A DNA stretch of 64,000 nt, taken from the NCBI RefSeq assembly GCF_014648255.1, contig NZ_BMQT01000005.1:268294-332293 (forward strand), read 5' to 3'. This document shows, piece by piece, positions 49,840-57,701 of the stretch. Position 1 is the first letter of the stretch. Each line of letters begins with the position of its first letter. The notes below the pieces were generated by a model. That model was not told the DNA's origin, searched no databases, and was given only the letters and a program-made list of their open reading frames with translations. A program made the translations under genes and the position numbers. This stretch comes from Nocardioides albus (GTDB lineage: Bacteria > Actinomycetota > Actinomycetes > Propionibacteriales > Nocardioidaceae).

Positions 49840-50426
49840 GCACCACAGTAGAGAGACGAACGGAGACACCGGTGGTCGAGCTTGTCGAGACCACGGAAGA
49901 GCCTAGGTCGACCCGTGACCGGGTACTCGCCTGGGCCCTCCCGCTGGTGGCCCTGTGCGTGCTGGCCGCCGGCCTGTTCGCCTGGTGGCGCGCGAGCGGT
50001 CACGACCAGGAGATGGTCGACGAGGCGGCTCGTCGTGACCGGGTGCTGATCGTCGCGACCAGCCACATCGAGACCCTCAACTCGCTCGACCATCGGAAGG
50101 TGGACGAGGGCCTGAAGGGCTGGGCCGCGGTCACCACCGGCACCCTGCACGACCAGCTGACCAGTGTCTCCGAGGAGGACCGCAAGGTCCTCGCCGAGCA
50201 GAAGAAGATCTCGACCGGCTCGGTGATGGACGCCGCGGTCACCGAGCTCGACGAGGACAGTGCGACCGTGATCGCGGCCGTCGAGATCACGGTCCGCGAC
50301 GGCTCTGGCTCTGGTGAGGACGCCGAGCCGACGGTCAAGCGCAACAGGTTCGCGGCCGACCTGGTCAAGGTCGGCGACGACTGGCACCTGGAGAGCCTCG
50401 AGCAGGTAGCGGTGAACATGTCATGA
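49836..50426 (+). CDS. Mce-associated membrane protein 1
   Basis: This 196-residue protein has a charged N-terminus of ~30 residues, one membrane anchor at ~31-50 (VLAWALPLVALCVLAAGLFA), and an extracytoplasmic domain with an NTF2-like feel (RVLIVATSHIETLNSLDHRK to VKVGDDWHLESLEQVAVNM), as in Mas proteins that follow mce genes in mycobacteria and help stabilise the transporter. The family C repeat lies in the N-terminal codons and encodes VVELVETT. ATG 49836 overlaps the mceF stop. Confidence 0.87.
   Translation: MSTTVERRTETPVVELVETTEEPRSTRDRVLAWALPLVALCVLAAGLFAWWRASGHDQEMVDEAARRDRVLIVATSHIETLNSLDHRKVDEGLKGWAAVTTGTLHDQLTSVSEEDRKVLAEQKKISTGSVMDAAVTELDEDSATVIAAVEITVRDGSGSGEDAEPTVKRNRFAADLVKVGDDWHLESLEQVAVNMS
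49871..49894 (+). repeat. 24-bp GGTGGTCGAG repeat inside the Mce-associated gene (family C)
   Basis: The unit starts GGTGGTCGAGCTTGTCGAG and ends ACCAC, an imperfect palindrome. In frame it encodes VVELVETT within the disordered cytoplasmic N-terminus, so it adds residues without breaking the gene. Confidence 0.8.
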
Positions 50427-50935
50427 CCACTCTCACCACCTCCGTACGCCGCTGGGCTCCGTTCCTCGCCGCGTTCGCCCTGATCCTGGGCCTGGGTGCG
50501 TTCTGGCAGGCCGACCGGGAACGCAAGACCGACCACGTCGGCAACCGTGCCGTCGTCGACGCCGAGGCGACCACCGAGGTCCAGTCGGCCGTCTCCACCG
50601 GACTGCTCCAGGTCTTCTCCTACGACTTCTCCGACCCGGGCCCGACCGCCGCTGCCGCCGACGAGTTCCTCGCCGGCGACGCCCGCAAGGAGTACGACCT
50701 CCTCTTCAAGCAGCTCCAGGAGAAGGCCCCCGGTCAGAAGCTCACGCTCAGCGCCGAGGTCCAGGTCGCCGCGGTCAAGTCCCTCGACGCCGACTCCGCC
50801 GAGCTGCTGGTCTTCCTCGACCAGGCCTCCCAACGCTCCACCGACAAGGAGTCCTCCATCTCCGCCGCCCAGATCGCCGTCGAGGCCGCCAAGGTCGACG
50901 GCGAATGGAAGGTGACCGCCCTAGACCTCTTCTGA
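50423..50935 (+). CDS. Mce-associated membrane protein 2
   Basis: This 170-residue protein has one anchor at ~10-28 (WAPFLAAFALILGLGAFW) and an extracytoplasmic domain similar in plan to the previous protein (AVSTGLLQVFSYDFSD to AKVDGEWKVTALDLF). The final W-K-V-T-A-L-D-L strand is typical of Mas/NTF2-like domains. ATG 50423 overlaps the previous stop. It ends the ten-gene mce operon; palindromes of family B start five bases after the stop codon and probably terminate it. Confidence 0.87.
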   Translation: MTTLTTSVRRWAPFLAAFALILGLGAFWQADRERKTDHVGNRAVVDAEATTEVQSAVSTGLLQVFSYDFSDPGPTAAAADEFLAGDARKEYDLLFKQLQEKAPGQKLTLSAEVQVAAVKSLDADSAELLVFLDQASQRSTDKESSISAAQIAVEAAKVDGEWKVTALDLF

Positions 50936-50939
50936 CGAT

Positions 50940-51034
50940 GCCGAGTCGGCTCGTTATGACGGGAAATTCCGCCGAGTCGGCTCGTTATGACGAGCCGACT
51001 CGGCGGGGATCTTGGTCAGGATGAGCCGACTCGA
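50940..51034. repeat. Family B palindrome cluster at the mce operon end
   Basis: A half unit lies at 50940-50961 (GCCGAGTCGGCTCGTTATGA then CG), a full hairpin at 50970-51005 (15-bp stem, TTATGA loop), and a partial unit at 51021-51034. It lies between convergent genes and could terminate both transcripts. Confidence 0.85.
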
Positions 51035-51045
51035 CGTGGGGGTGG

Positions 51046-51297
51046 CTAGTCGCCGCCGCCTCCGCCGCCGCAGCTCGAGCCGCAGGAGGACGAGCTGCTG
51101 CAGGAGCTGTTGCAGGAGTGGCCGCGGTTGTCGCCGGAGTCGTAGGAGCCCGACGAGCCCGAGCTGCAGCTGCTTCCGCCGCCGTGTCGTCGTCGTTGCG
51201 GGCCTCGGCGCCGGTCGCCGCGGTCGACGCCGACGGCTGCCTTGATCAGCGTGTAGATGATCAGGCCGATGATCGCGATGATGATCAGGGATTTCAC
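51046..51297 (-). CDS. Small membrane protein with Cys/Ser/Gly-rich tail
   Basis: This 83-residue protein has a hydrophobic N-terminal helix (residues ~3-20, LIIIAIIGLIIYTLIKAA), a basic stretch (DRRRGPQRRR) and a tail made almost only of Ser, Cys, Gly and Asn with six Cys (CSSGSSGS ... CNSSCSSSSSCGSSCGGGGGG). The GTG start overlaps the stop of the upstream 141-residue gene (GTGA). The Cys pattern could bind metal or form disulfides outside the cell. Low complexity makes homology hard to judge; similar Cys/Ser/Gly-rich small proteins occur in other actinobacteria. I do not know a function. Confidence 0.65.
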   Translation of the reverse strand: MKSLIIIAIIGLIIYTLIKAAVGVDRGDRRRGPQRRRHGGGSSCSSGSSGSYDSGDNRGHSCNSSCSSSSSCGSSCGGGGGGD

Positions 51298-51719
51298 GTG
51301 CGGGTCCGTTTCGAGGTGCGGCGTCGGATGTGCCAGATCTGCGAGCCGAGACCGACGGTGAGCACCCGACGCCCGGCGATCCGGGTGAGTGCGAACCGTC
51401 GTCGGCCCTCGTAGACGTCGTGCAGGTGGAGCCAGTCGGTGCCGATGGTAGCCAGGAAGGCGCGTACGTCATCGTGGGCGCAGCCCTGCTGCGGATGCTG
51501 TGCCGCCCAGGCGTGGAAGCGGGCCCGCCAGTCCGGGAGCTGGTCGAGCTCGGGTGCGGCATTGTGCGCGGCCGAGGAGCGCTTGTGGTGCAGGACCCGC
51601 GTCGTCGCGGTCGTCCCGGCGGGATCGAACCCCGGCGGCGTACGTCCGGCCAGCAGGTCGTCGAGGACCTCGCGCTGTCGCGCGGCGAGCTGCTCGCGCA
51701 CGGCGCCTCCGGAGTCCAC
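51294..51719 (-). CDS. Conserved actinobacterial protein resembling the SCO6045-like family
   Basis: This 141-residue soluble protein has an N-terminal helix EQLAARQREVLDDLLAGRTP, then PPGFDPAGTTATTRVLHHKR, a W-rich middle (DWRARFHAWAAQHPQQGCAH, DDVRAFLATIG) and a short Arg-rich end. The helix-PPGFD-KR pattern resembles the SCO6045-like domain found in many actinobacteria, of unknown function. It is coupled by a four-base overlap to the Cys-rich small membrane protein and divergent from clpB. Its promoter may overlap the clpB HAIR region, so HspR could affect it too. Confidence 0.7.
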   Translation of the reverse strand: MDSGGAVREQLAARQREVLDDLLAGRTPPGFDPAGTTATTRVLHHKRSSAAHNAAPELDQLPDWRARFHAWAAQHPQQGCAHDDVRAFLATIGTDWLHLHDVYEGRRRFALTRIAGRRVLTVGLGSQIWHIRRRTSKRTRT

Positions 51720-51769
51720 GGGAGCAGTGTGCCCGATCGTTTGGACCGCCGCCGCAATATATAAAAGTC

Positions 51770-51796
51770 AAAGTTGAGTGGAACAGACTCAACTTT
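51770..51796 (+). promoter_or_regulatory. HAIR operator for HspR upstream of clpB
   Basis: This is a perfect inverted repeat AAAGTTGAGT-N7-ACTCAACTTT with 10-bp arms and the 7-base spacer of the HAIR consensus. It is 77 bases before the clpB ATG, next to AT-rich CAATATATAAAAG, which may be part of the promoter. Confidence 0.92.
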
Positions 51797-51873
51797 GGTT
51801 GTGTTGAGATAGATGCGGGTGACAGGCACTCGCGGCAGACTCAGGTGCGTCCCCAGGAGGAGAGCAGACACAA

Positions 51874-54465
51874 ATGAGCCAGTTTTCGGCAGACAAGTTC
51901 ACCACCAAGGCCCGCGAGGCGATCGAGGCCGCGCAGCTTTCCGCGACGACGACGGGCAACACCACGACCGAGCCGATCCACCTGCTCGTCGCGCTGCTGC
52001 AGCAGGACGAGGGCACCGCGACCTCGATGGTCACCAAGTCCGGTGTGGACGCCGACGAGCTGTCGCGAGCGGCGGCCGCCGACGTCGCCGGGCTCCCGCG
52101 CGCCAGCGGGTCCACCGTGCAGCAGCCCGCTGCCTCGGGTGGGTTGACCCGCGTCCTGGCCGGCGCGATCACGCTGGCCACGACGCTGAAGGACGACTAC
52201 GCCGCCACCGAGCACCTGTTGATCTCGCTGGCCACGGTCGAGTCGTCGGCGCAGAAGGTGCTCAAGAAGGCCGGGCTCACCGAGAAGGGGCTGCGCGAGA
52301 CGCTGAAGGCGGTCCGCGGCAACCGCCGCGTGACGAGCCAGGACGCCGAGGACTCCTACGAGGCGCTCGAGAAGTACTCCCAGGACCTCACCGAGGCCGC
52401 GGAGAAGGGCAAGCTCGACCCGGTCATCGGCCGTGACTCCGAGATCCGCCGTGTCATCCAGGTGCTTTCGCGGCGTACGAAGAACAACCCGGTCCTCATC
52501 GGCGAGCCAGGTGTCGGCAAGACGGCCGTCGTCGAAGGGCTCGCCCAGCGGATCATCGCCGGGGACGTACCCGACTCGCTGAAGGGCCGCCGCGTCCTGA
52601 GCCTCGACCTGGCGGCGATGGTCGCCGGGGCACAGTTCCGCGGTCAGTTCGAGGAGCGGCTCAAGGCCGTACTCGAGGAGATCAAGGCCGCCGAGGGGCA
52701 GGTCATCACCTTCATCGACGAGCTGCACACCGTCGTCGGCGCGGGCGCCGGAGGGGACTCCGCGATGGACGCCGGCAACATGCTCAAGCCGATGCTCGCG
52801 CGCGGTGAGCTGCACATGATCGGCGCCACGACGCTCGACGAATACCGCGAGCGGATCGAGAAGGACCCGGCCCTGGAGCGCCGTTTCCAGCAGGTCTTCG
52901 TCGGCGAGCCGTCGGTCGAGGACACCGTGCAGATCCTGCGCGGGATCCAGGAGAAGTACGAAGCGCATCACGGTGTCCGCATCACCGACGCCGCGCTGGT
53001 GGCCGCCGCGTCGCTGTCCGACCGCTACATCACCGGCCGTCAGCTGCCCGACAAGGCGATCGACCTCATCGACGAGGCCGCCTCGCGGCTGCGGATGGAG
53101 ATCGAGTCGTCCCCCGAGGAGATCGACCAGCTCCGGCGCGCCGTCGACCGGCTGAAGATGGAGGAGTTCGCGCTCTCCAAGGAGTCCGACGACGCCTCGC
53201 TCGAGCGTCACGCGGCACTGCGCAAGGAGCTCGCCGACAAGGAGGAGCAGCTGCGCGGGCTGGAGGCTCGCTGGGAGCGGGAGAAGGCTTCCCTCGAGGG
53301 TGAGGGCGCCCTGCGCAAGCAGCTCGACGCCCTGCGCAGCGAGGCCGAACGGCTCCAGCGCGAGGGTTCGCTGGGGGAGGCCTCGGAGATCCTCTACGGT
53401 CGCATCCCGGAGCTGGAGCGGCAGATCGCCGACGCGGCCTCGGAGTCGGAGGAGGAGCAGGTCACCGACCGGCTCGTCGGTGAGGAGGTCGCCGCTCAGC
53501 AGATCGCCGAGGTCGTCGAGGCCTGGACCGGCATCCCGACCGGCAAGATGCTCCAGGGCGAGCAGGCCAAGCTGCTCGAGATGGAGTCCGTCGTGGGGAA
53601 GCGGCTGATCGGGCAGAAGTCCGCGGTCACCGCGGTCGCCGACGCGGTGCGGCGCTCTCGTGCCGGGATCGCCGACCCCAACCGCCCCACCGGCTCGTTC
53701 CTGTTCCTCGGCCCGACCGGCACCGGTAAGACCGAGCTCGCCAAGTCGCTGGCCGACTTCCTCTTCGACGACGAGCGCGCGATCGTACGCATCGACATGT
53801 CCGAATACTCCGAGAAGCACTCGGTCGCCCGGCTGGTCGGAGCGCCTCCGGGCTACGTCGGCTACGACGAGGGTGGTCAGCTGACCGAGGCGGTGCGCCG
53901 CCGCCCCTACTCGGTGGTGCTGCTCGACGAGGTCGAGAAGGCTCACCCCGAGGTCTTCGACATCCTGCTGCAGGTGCTCGACGACGGTCGCCTGACCGAC
54001 GGTCAGGGCCGCACCGTCGACTTCCGCAACACGCTCCTCATCCTCACCTCCAACCTCGGCTCGAACTTCCTGGTCGACCCGGTGCTGGAGGAGCACGAGA
54101 AGCGCGAGTCGGTGATGGCCGTGGTCCGGGGTGCTTTCAAGCCCGAGTTCCTCAACCGCCTCGACGAGGTCGTCATGTTCGACGCCCTCTCCCTGGCCGA
54201 CCTCACCAAGATCGTCGACATCCAGCTCGGACAGCTGGAGAAGCGCCTGGCCGTACGCCGCATCTCGATCTCCGTCACTCCCGAGGCTCGCGAGTGGCTG
54301 GCCGAGACCGGCTACGACCCCGCGTACGGCGCCCGCCCCCTCCGCCGCCTCATCCAGTCCGCCATCGGCGACCCGCTGGCCCGGATGCTCATCGGTGGCG
54401 AGGTCAGCGATGGTGGCCAGGTCACCGTCGACCGTGACGGCGACGGTCTCACCCTGAAAGTCTGA
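51874..54465 (+). CDS. clpB: Disaggregase ClpB (Hsp100)
   Basis: This 863-residue Hsp100 has the ClpB layout: an N-terminal substrate domain (~1-145), AAA-1 with Walker A GEPGVGKT near 210 and Walker B VITFIDE near 278, the middle coiled-coil domain (~400-525), AAA-2 with Walker A GPTGTGKT near 613 and [17 protein letters not shown] near 680, and the C-terminal sensor domain ([11 protein letters not shown]). With DnaK, DnaJ and GrpE from this window it resolubilises aggregated proteins. AGGAGGAG lies ~10 bases before the ATG. A perfect HAIR site upstream places it under HspR. Confidence 0.99.
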   Translation: MSQFSADKFTTKAREAIEAAQLSATTTGNTTTEPIHLLVALLQQDEGTATSMVTKSGVDADELSRAAAADVAGLPRASGSTVQQPAASGGLTRVLAGAITLATTLKDDYAATEHLLISLATVESSAQKVLKKAGLTEKGLRETLKAVRGNRRVTSQDAEDSYEALEKYSQDLTEAAEKGKLDPVIGRDSEIRRVIQVLSRRTKNNPVLIGEPGVGKTAVVEGLAQRIIAGDVPDSLKGRRVLSLDLAAMVAGAQFRGQFEERLKAVLEEIKAAEGQVITFIDELHTVVGAGAGGDSAMDAGNMLKPMLARGELHMIGATTLDEYRERIEKDPALERRFQQVFVGEPSVEDTVQILRGIQEKYEAHHGVRITDAALVAAASLSDRYITGRQLPDKAIDLIDEAASRLRMEIESSPEEIDQLRRAVDRLKMEEFALSKESDDASLERHAALRKELADKEEQLRGLEARWEREKASLEGEGALRKQLDALRSEAERLQREGSLGEASEILYGRIPELERQIADAASESEEEQVTDRLVGEEVAAQQIAEVVEAWTGIPTGKMLQGEQAKLLEMESVVGKRLIGQKSAVTAVADAVRRSRAGIADPNRPTGSFLFLGPTGTGKTELAKSLADFLFDDERAIVRIDMSEYSEKHSVARLVGAPPGYVGYDEGGQLTEAVRRRPYSVVLLDEVEKAHPEVFDILLQVLDDGRLTDGQGRTVDFRNTLLILTSNLGSNFLVDPVLEEHEKRESVMAVVRGAFKPEFLNRLDEVVMFDALSLADLTKIVDIQLGQLEKRLAVRRISISVTPEAREWLAETGYDPAYGARPLRRLIQSAIGDPLARMLIGGEVSDGGQVTVDRDGDGLTLKV

Positions 54466-54471
54466 GCCGAG

Positions 54472-54580
54472 ACGTCACTCGCGTCGCTCGAGGCGTCATC
54501 CACGTGCCCACTCGGCCAGCGGGAGAGACTTCTCGGCCGACGCGGGTGACGTTTCGGCCGACGCGGGTGACGTCTCGGCG
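54472..54580. repeat. Direct and inverted repeats downstream of clpB
   Basis: Two 20-bp direct repeats TCGGCCGACGCGGGTGACGT start at 54533 and 54554 (period 21), with a partial third at 54575. An inverted relative (ACGTCACTCGCGTCG) at 54472-54486 can pair with them, forming a long stem-loop right after the clpB stop. Confidence 0.75.
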
Positions 54581-54625
54581 AAATCTGGCCGGGCGGAATA
54601 GGGAGAGGTTGGTGGGGATGAGAAA

Positions 54626-55702
54626 ATGGTTTCCGACATGTCTGAAACCAAGCTTCCTCGCCCCGGTCAGGCCACCCTCGCCGGGTGGCTCATCGTGCTC
54701 GGCTCCCTGCTCACGGTGGTGGGGGCCTGGGATCAGATCTCCGGGCTGCGCAGCCTGGACACCCGGGAGCGGGTGGAGAAGGTGCTGGCGGAGCCGCCGC
54801 TGGCCGGCTCGGGGATCGAGCTCGACAACATCCTCGACCTGATGCACATCATGGCGCTGGTCACCGGCGCCATGGCGGCGGCAGCGGTGATCCTCGGGTG
54901 GCACGTGCTGCAGCGCAACAAGCAGGCTCGGCTCGCGCTCACCGTCATCGCGGCGCCGCTCTTCCTCGCGGGGATGTTCGGCGGAGGGTTCTGGTCGACG
55001 CTGGCGGCGGTCGCCGTCGTACTCCTGTGGATGTCGCCCACCCGTGACTGGTTCGACGGCGTCTCGCCGGCCAAGCCGGAGGCCCGCGACAGCGGCGACC
55101 CCGATCAGACGTCGTACGTAGCGCCGCCCCGTCCCGAGGCAGCAACCGATCCGGCCGGATCGTCGGACGCGACCACCGGTGCGGTTCGGCTCTCCGAGAA
55201 CCAGCCGCCGCCGTGGACCGGCGCGATCGCCCAGCCCGCCAACGCGGCGCCCAAGCGGCGTCCGGGCGCCATGACGGCGGCGGCAGTGCTCACCTGGATC
55301 GGCTCGGGCTTCACCGCGCTGATGATGCTTGCCTCGGCGGTGACCGCGACCGCCAACCCCGACCTGATCCTCGAGCAGCTGCGCGCGCAGGCCAAGGGGG
55401 ACGAGGCGATGCAGGAGATGGCGAGTCTCTACACCACCGACATCGTCGTCGCATCGGCCTGGGCTGGGGCGATCCTGGTGGGACTCGTCTGCCTCGCCGC
55501 GGCCGTGTTCGCGTTCTTCGCGATCCGTCGCCACTCCTGGGCCCGGATCGCGCTGATGATCTCGGCTGCGGTCTCCGGGCTCTCGCTGCTGCTCTTCGCG
55601 CTCGCCTTCCCGCCGGCCGTGGTCCTCTTCGGCGCCGCGGTCGCGACGTTCTCGTTCCTGCTGCGGCCCGAGGTCGCCGCGTGGTTCCGTCCGAGCCGAT
55701 AA
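54626..55702 (+). CDS. Polytopic membrane protein, unknown function
   Basis: This 358-residue protein has two membrane blocks. The first (~15-140) has three or four hydrophobic segments (TLAGWLIVLGSLLTVVGAW, MALVTGAMAAAAVILGWHVL, TLAAVAVVLLWM). A polar Pro/Ser-rich linker (~145-210) follows. The second block (~215-350) has four more (GAMTAAAVLTWIGSGFTALM, AGAILVGLVCLAAAVFAFFA, LMISAAVSGLSLLLFALAFP, AVVLFGAAVATFSFLL). The halves look like an internal duplication of a 3-4 TM unit. ATG 54626 follows GGTGGGG; ATG 54638 is the alternative. The second block resembles the next protein, so the two may be related. Confidence 0.7.
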   Translation: MVSDMSETKLPRPGQATLAGWLIVLGSLLTVVGAWDQISGLRSLDTRERVEKVLAEPPLAGSGIELDNILDLMHIMALVTGAMAAAAVILGWHVLQRNKQARLALTVIAAPLFLAGMFGGGFWSTLAAVAVVLLWMSPTRDWFDGVSPAKPEARDSGDPDQTSYVAPPRPEAATDPAGSSDATTGAVRLSENQPPPWTGAIAQPANAAPKRRPGAMTAAAVLTWIGSGFTALMMLASAVTATANPDLILEQLRAQAKGDEAMQEMASLYTTDIVVASAWAGAILVGLVCLAAAVFAFFAIRRHSWARIALMISAAVSGLSLLLFALAFPPAVVLFGAAVATFSFLLRPEVAAWFRPSR

Positions 55703-55742
55703 AGCAGAGCCGGTGACCCTGCCGGCCGGATAGGCTCCACCC

Positions 55743-56423
55743 ATGTCTGATCAGTACGGCTCCTTCGACAACCCCTACGGCGGCAAGCCGCCGTTCGAGG
55801 GGCAGGAGCCGCCGGTCCAGCCCAGTAGCCAGCCCAGTAGCCAGCCCAGCTACCAGCCGCCCCCGACGCCGTACGCCACCCCGCAGCCGCAGGGGTGGGG
55901 CCAGCCGCCTCCGGCGTACGGCCAGGTTCCGATGGGGCAGCAGGTCCCGGCATACCTGCGGCCGCAGTACCCGCAGCCTGACCCCGACAGCCGGCCCGGA
56001 ACGGTGGTCGCGGCGTCGGTCATGACGATCGTCGGGTCGGTGATCGCGCTGCTGATCGCGGTCTTCATGGTGCCTGCGGGGATCGCGGACTACAACGACC
56101 CGGCATCCTCGGACAAGGGCATCACGCTGGTGATGGTGATCTGGTTCGCCACGTGCAGCGTGCTCAGCCTGGCCGCGATCCCGCTCGGGATCATGCTGTT
56201 GTTCCGCTCCAACCTGGCCCGGATCCTGCTCACCGTCGTCGGTTCGGTCGCCGCGCTGCTCTCGCTCTTCGTGGTGCTCTATCCGGCGCTGATCATCGCC
56301 GCCATCGTGATGCTGTACACCGGCAGAGCAGGCAACTGGTTCGCCCGTCGCAAGCCCGGCGACCCCTGGCAGCGGCCGGCGGCGACCCCGAACGGCGCAC
56401 CGCCGACCCACCAGCAGTTCTAG
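55743..56423 (+). CDS. Membrane protein with Pro/Gln-rich N-terminus
   Basis: This 226-residue protein has a disordered cytoplasmic N-terminus (~1-85) of Pro, Gln, Tyr and Gly with a short tandem repeat of codons (QPSSQPSSQPS). Four hydrophobic segments follow (VVAASVMTIVGSVIALLIAV, LVMVIWFATCSVLSLAAIPL, ILLTVVGSVAALLSLFVVLY, IIAAIVMLY). The order of segments and the NLARILLTVVGSV pattern resemble the C-terminal half of the upstream protein. Pro/Gln/Tyr-rich tails in actinobacterial membrane proteins often mediate protein contacts. Function unknown. It converges on a DedA gene with a 4-base gap. Confidence 0.72.
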   Translation: MSDQYGSFDNPYGGKPPFEGQEPPVQPSSQPSSQPSYQPPPTPYATPQPQGWGQPPPAYGQVPMGQQVPAYLRPQYPQPDPDSRPGTVVAASVMTIVGSVIALLIAVFMVPAGIADYNDPASSDKGITLVMVIWFATCSVLSLAAIPLGIMLLFRSNLARILLTVVGSVAALLSLFVVLYPALIIAAIVMLYTGRAGNWFARRKPGDPWQRPAATPNGAPPTHQQF

Positions 56424-56427
56424 GAAC

Positions 56428-57102
56428 CTAGGAGACGAGCGAGTCGTCCTTGGCGCCGTTGTCGGAGCCCCGGACCATCTTGTAGACCCGCACCGCGATC
56501 CAGGCCACGACCGCGAGAGCCACGACCACGATCACGATGTTCTGGAAGCGCCCGACGATCGGCTCGACCTTCTCCCAGTTGTCGCCGAGCTGGTAGCCGG
56601 CGACGACGAAGATCGTGTTCCAGATCGCGGAGCCCACGGTGGTGAGGAGCAGGAACTTCCAGATCGGCATCCGGGTGACGCCGGCCGGCACCGAGATCAG
56701 CGACCGGAAGATCGGGATGAAGCGGCCGAAGAAGACCGTCCAGGCGCCGTACTTCTCGAAGAACGCCTCGGTCTTCTCCAGGTCGGTGGTCTTGATGAGC
56801 GGCAGCTTCTCGCCGATCCAGTAGACCCGCTCGCGGCCGATCAGGGCACCGACGAGATAGAGCGCGAGCGCACCGACGACCGAGCCGAGCGTGGTCCAGA
56901 TCAGCGCCTCGGCGATCGTGAAGCGGCCCTGCGCGGCGGTGAAGCCGGCCAGCGGCAGGATGATCTCCGAGGGCAGCGGCGGGAAGAGGTTCTCCATCGC
57001 GATGCCGAGCCCTGCCCCCACCGGGCCGAGCTTGTCCATCAGATCGACCGCCCAGCCGGCGACGCCGGTGAGCTCCTCGGGCTGGGTGGAGGTCAGGATC
57101 AT
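56428..57102 (-). CDS. DedA family membrane protein 1
   Basis: This 224-residue protein has the DedA/SNARE-associated (VTT) domain: an N-terminal reentrant helix (GLGIAMENLFPPLPSEIILP) with the conserved Glu-Pro motif, LYLVGALIGRERVYWIGEKL, the signature GAWTVFFGRFIPIFRSLISV-PAGVTRMP around residue 125, and a C-terminal anchor (IVIVVVALAVVAWIAVRVY). Family members are proposed undecaprenyl-phosphate or phospholipid flippases. Loss of DedA proteins disturbs envelope charge and proton balance. A second DedA protein is encoded at 58872-59666. pyrE follows it on the opposite side by 44 bases in the same direction. Confidence 0.93.
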   Translation of the reverse strand: MILTSTQPEELTGVAGWAVDLMDKLGPVGAGLGIAMENLFPPLPSEIILPLAGFTAAQGRFTIAEALIWTTLGSVVGALALYLVGALIGRERVYWIGEKLPLIKTTDLEKTEAFFEKYGAWTVFFGRFIPIFRSLISVPAGVTRMPIWKFLLLTTVGSAIWNTIFVVAGYQLGDNWEKVEPIVGRFQNIVIVVVALAVVAWIAVRVYKMVRGSDNGAKDDSLVS

Positions 57103-57145
57103 GAGGCTCTCTTCGAAGTGTGTGGGTGGGCCGGGCGGCCGAAGC

Positions 57146-57682
57146 CTAGGAGGCTGCGTTGACCGCGTCCAGGTCGGCCCGGGTCAGCACCGACCGGATC
57201 TCCAGCTCGACATCACGCAGCGACTCGCCGGGCGTCGGCGACCGGTCGATCGCACACACCACAGTGTCCACGACCGCACCAAGCGGACGGAGCGCATTGA
57301 CCGCGTCGCGCACGGCGCCGCCGGACGTGATCACGTCCTCGATCAGCGTCACCCGCTTCCCGGAGAAGGAGGGCCCCTCGGCGAGCTTGGCCGTGCCGTA
57401 CTCCTTCGCCTTCTTCCGGATGAAGATCGCCGGGATGCCGGTCTTGGCCGACACCATGGTCGCGATCGGGATGCCACCGAGCTCGAGGCCGCCGAGCAGC
57501 TCGGTCCCCTCGGGCAGCAGCTCGACCATCTGAGCGGCGACCCGCTCCAGCAGCGCCGGGTTCGCCTCGAAGAGATACTTGTCGAAGTAGGTGTCGCTGA
57601 CCTGACCCGAGCGGAGCGTGAACTCCCCGTGCAGGCGGCAGGTGGCGTCGATGTCGGCAGCGAGGGCGTCGTCCGTGGTCAC
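57146..57682 (-). CDS. pyrE: Orotate phosphoribosyltransferase
   Basis: This 178-residue type I phosphoribosyltransferase catalyses orotate + PRPP to OMP in pyrimidine synthesis. It has the PRPP-binding motif VTLIEDVITSGGAV near residue 110, GGLELGGIPIA near 64, and the flexible-loop basic segment FIRKKAKEYGTAK near 85. An N-terminal FTLRSGQVSDTYFDK positions orotate. Length is normal for actinobacterial PyrE. It heads the leftward pair with dedA and is divergent from the aminotransferase with only 19 bases between starts, so their promoters overlap. Confidence 0.96.
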   Translation of the reverse strand: MTTDDALAADIDATCRLHGEFTLRSGQVSDTYFDKYLFEANPALLERVAAQMVELLPEGTELLGGLELGGIPIATMVSAKTGIPAIFIRKKAKEYGTAKLAEGPSFSGKRVTLIEDVITSGGAVRDAVNALRPLGAVVDTVVCAIDRSPTPGESLRDVELEIRSVLTRADLDAVNAAS

Positions 57683-57701
57683 GGGTCCTAGCCTAAGTCT
57701 T

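Noticed and set aside
51841..54096. A 751-codon minus-strand frame opposite clpB
   Set aside because: It is a shadow of the clpB codons; clpB is complete and conserved.
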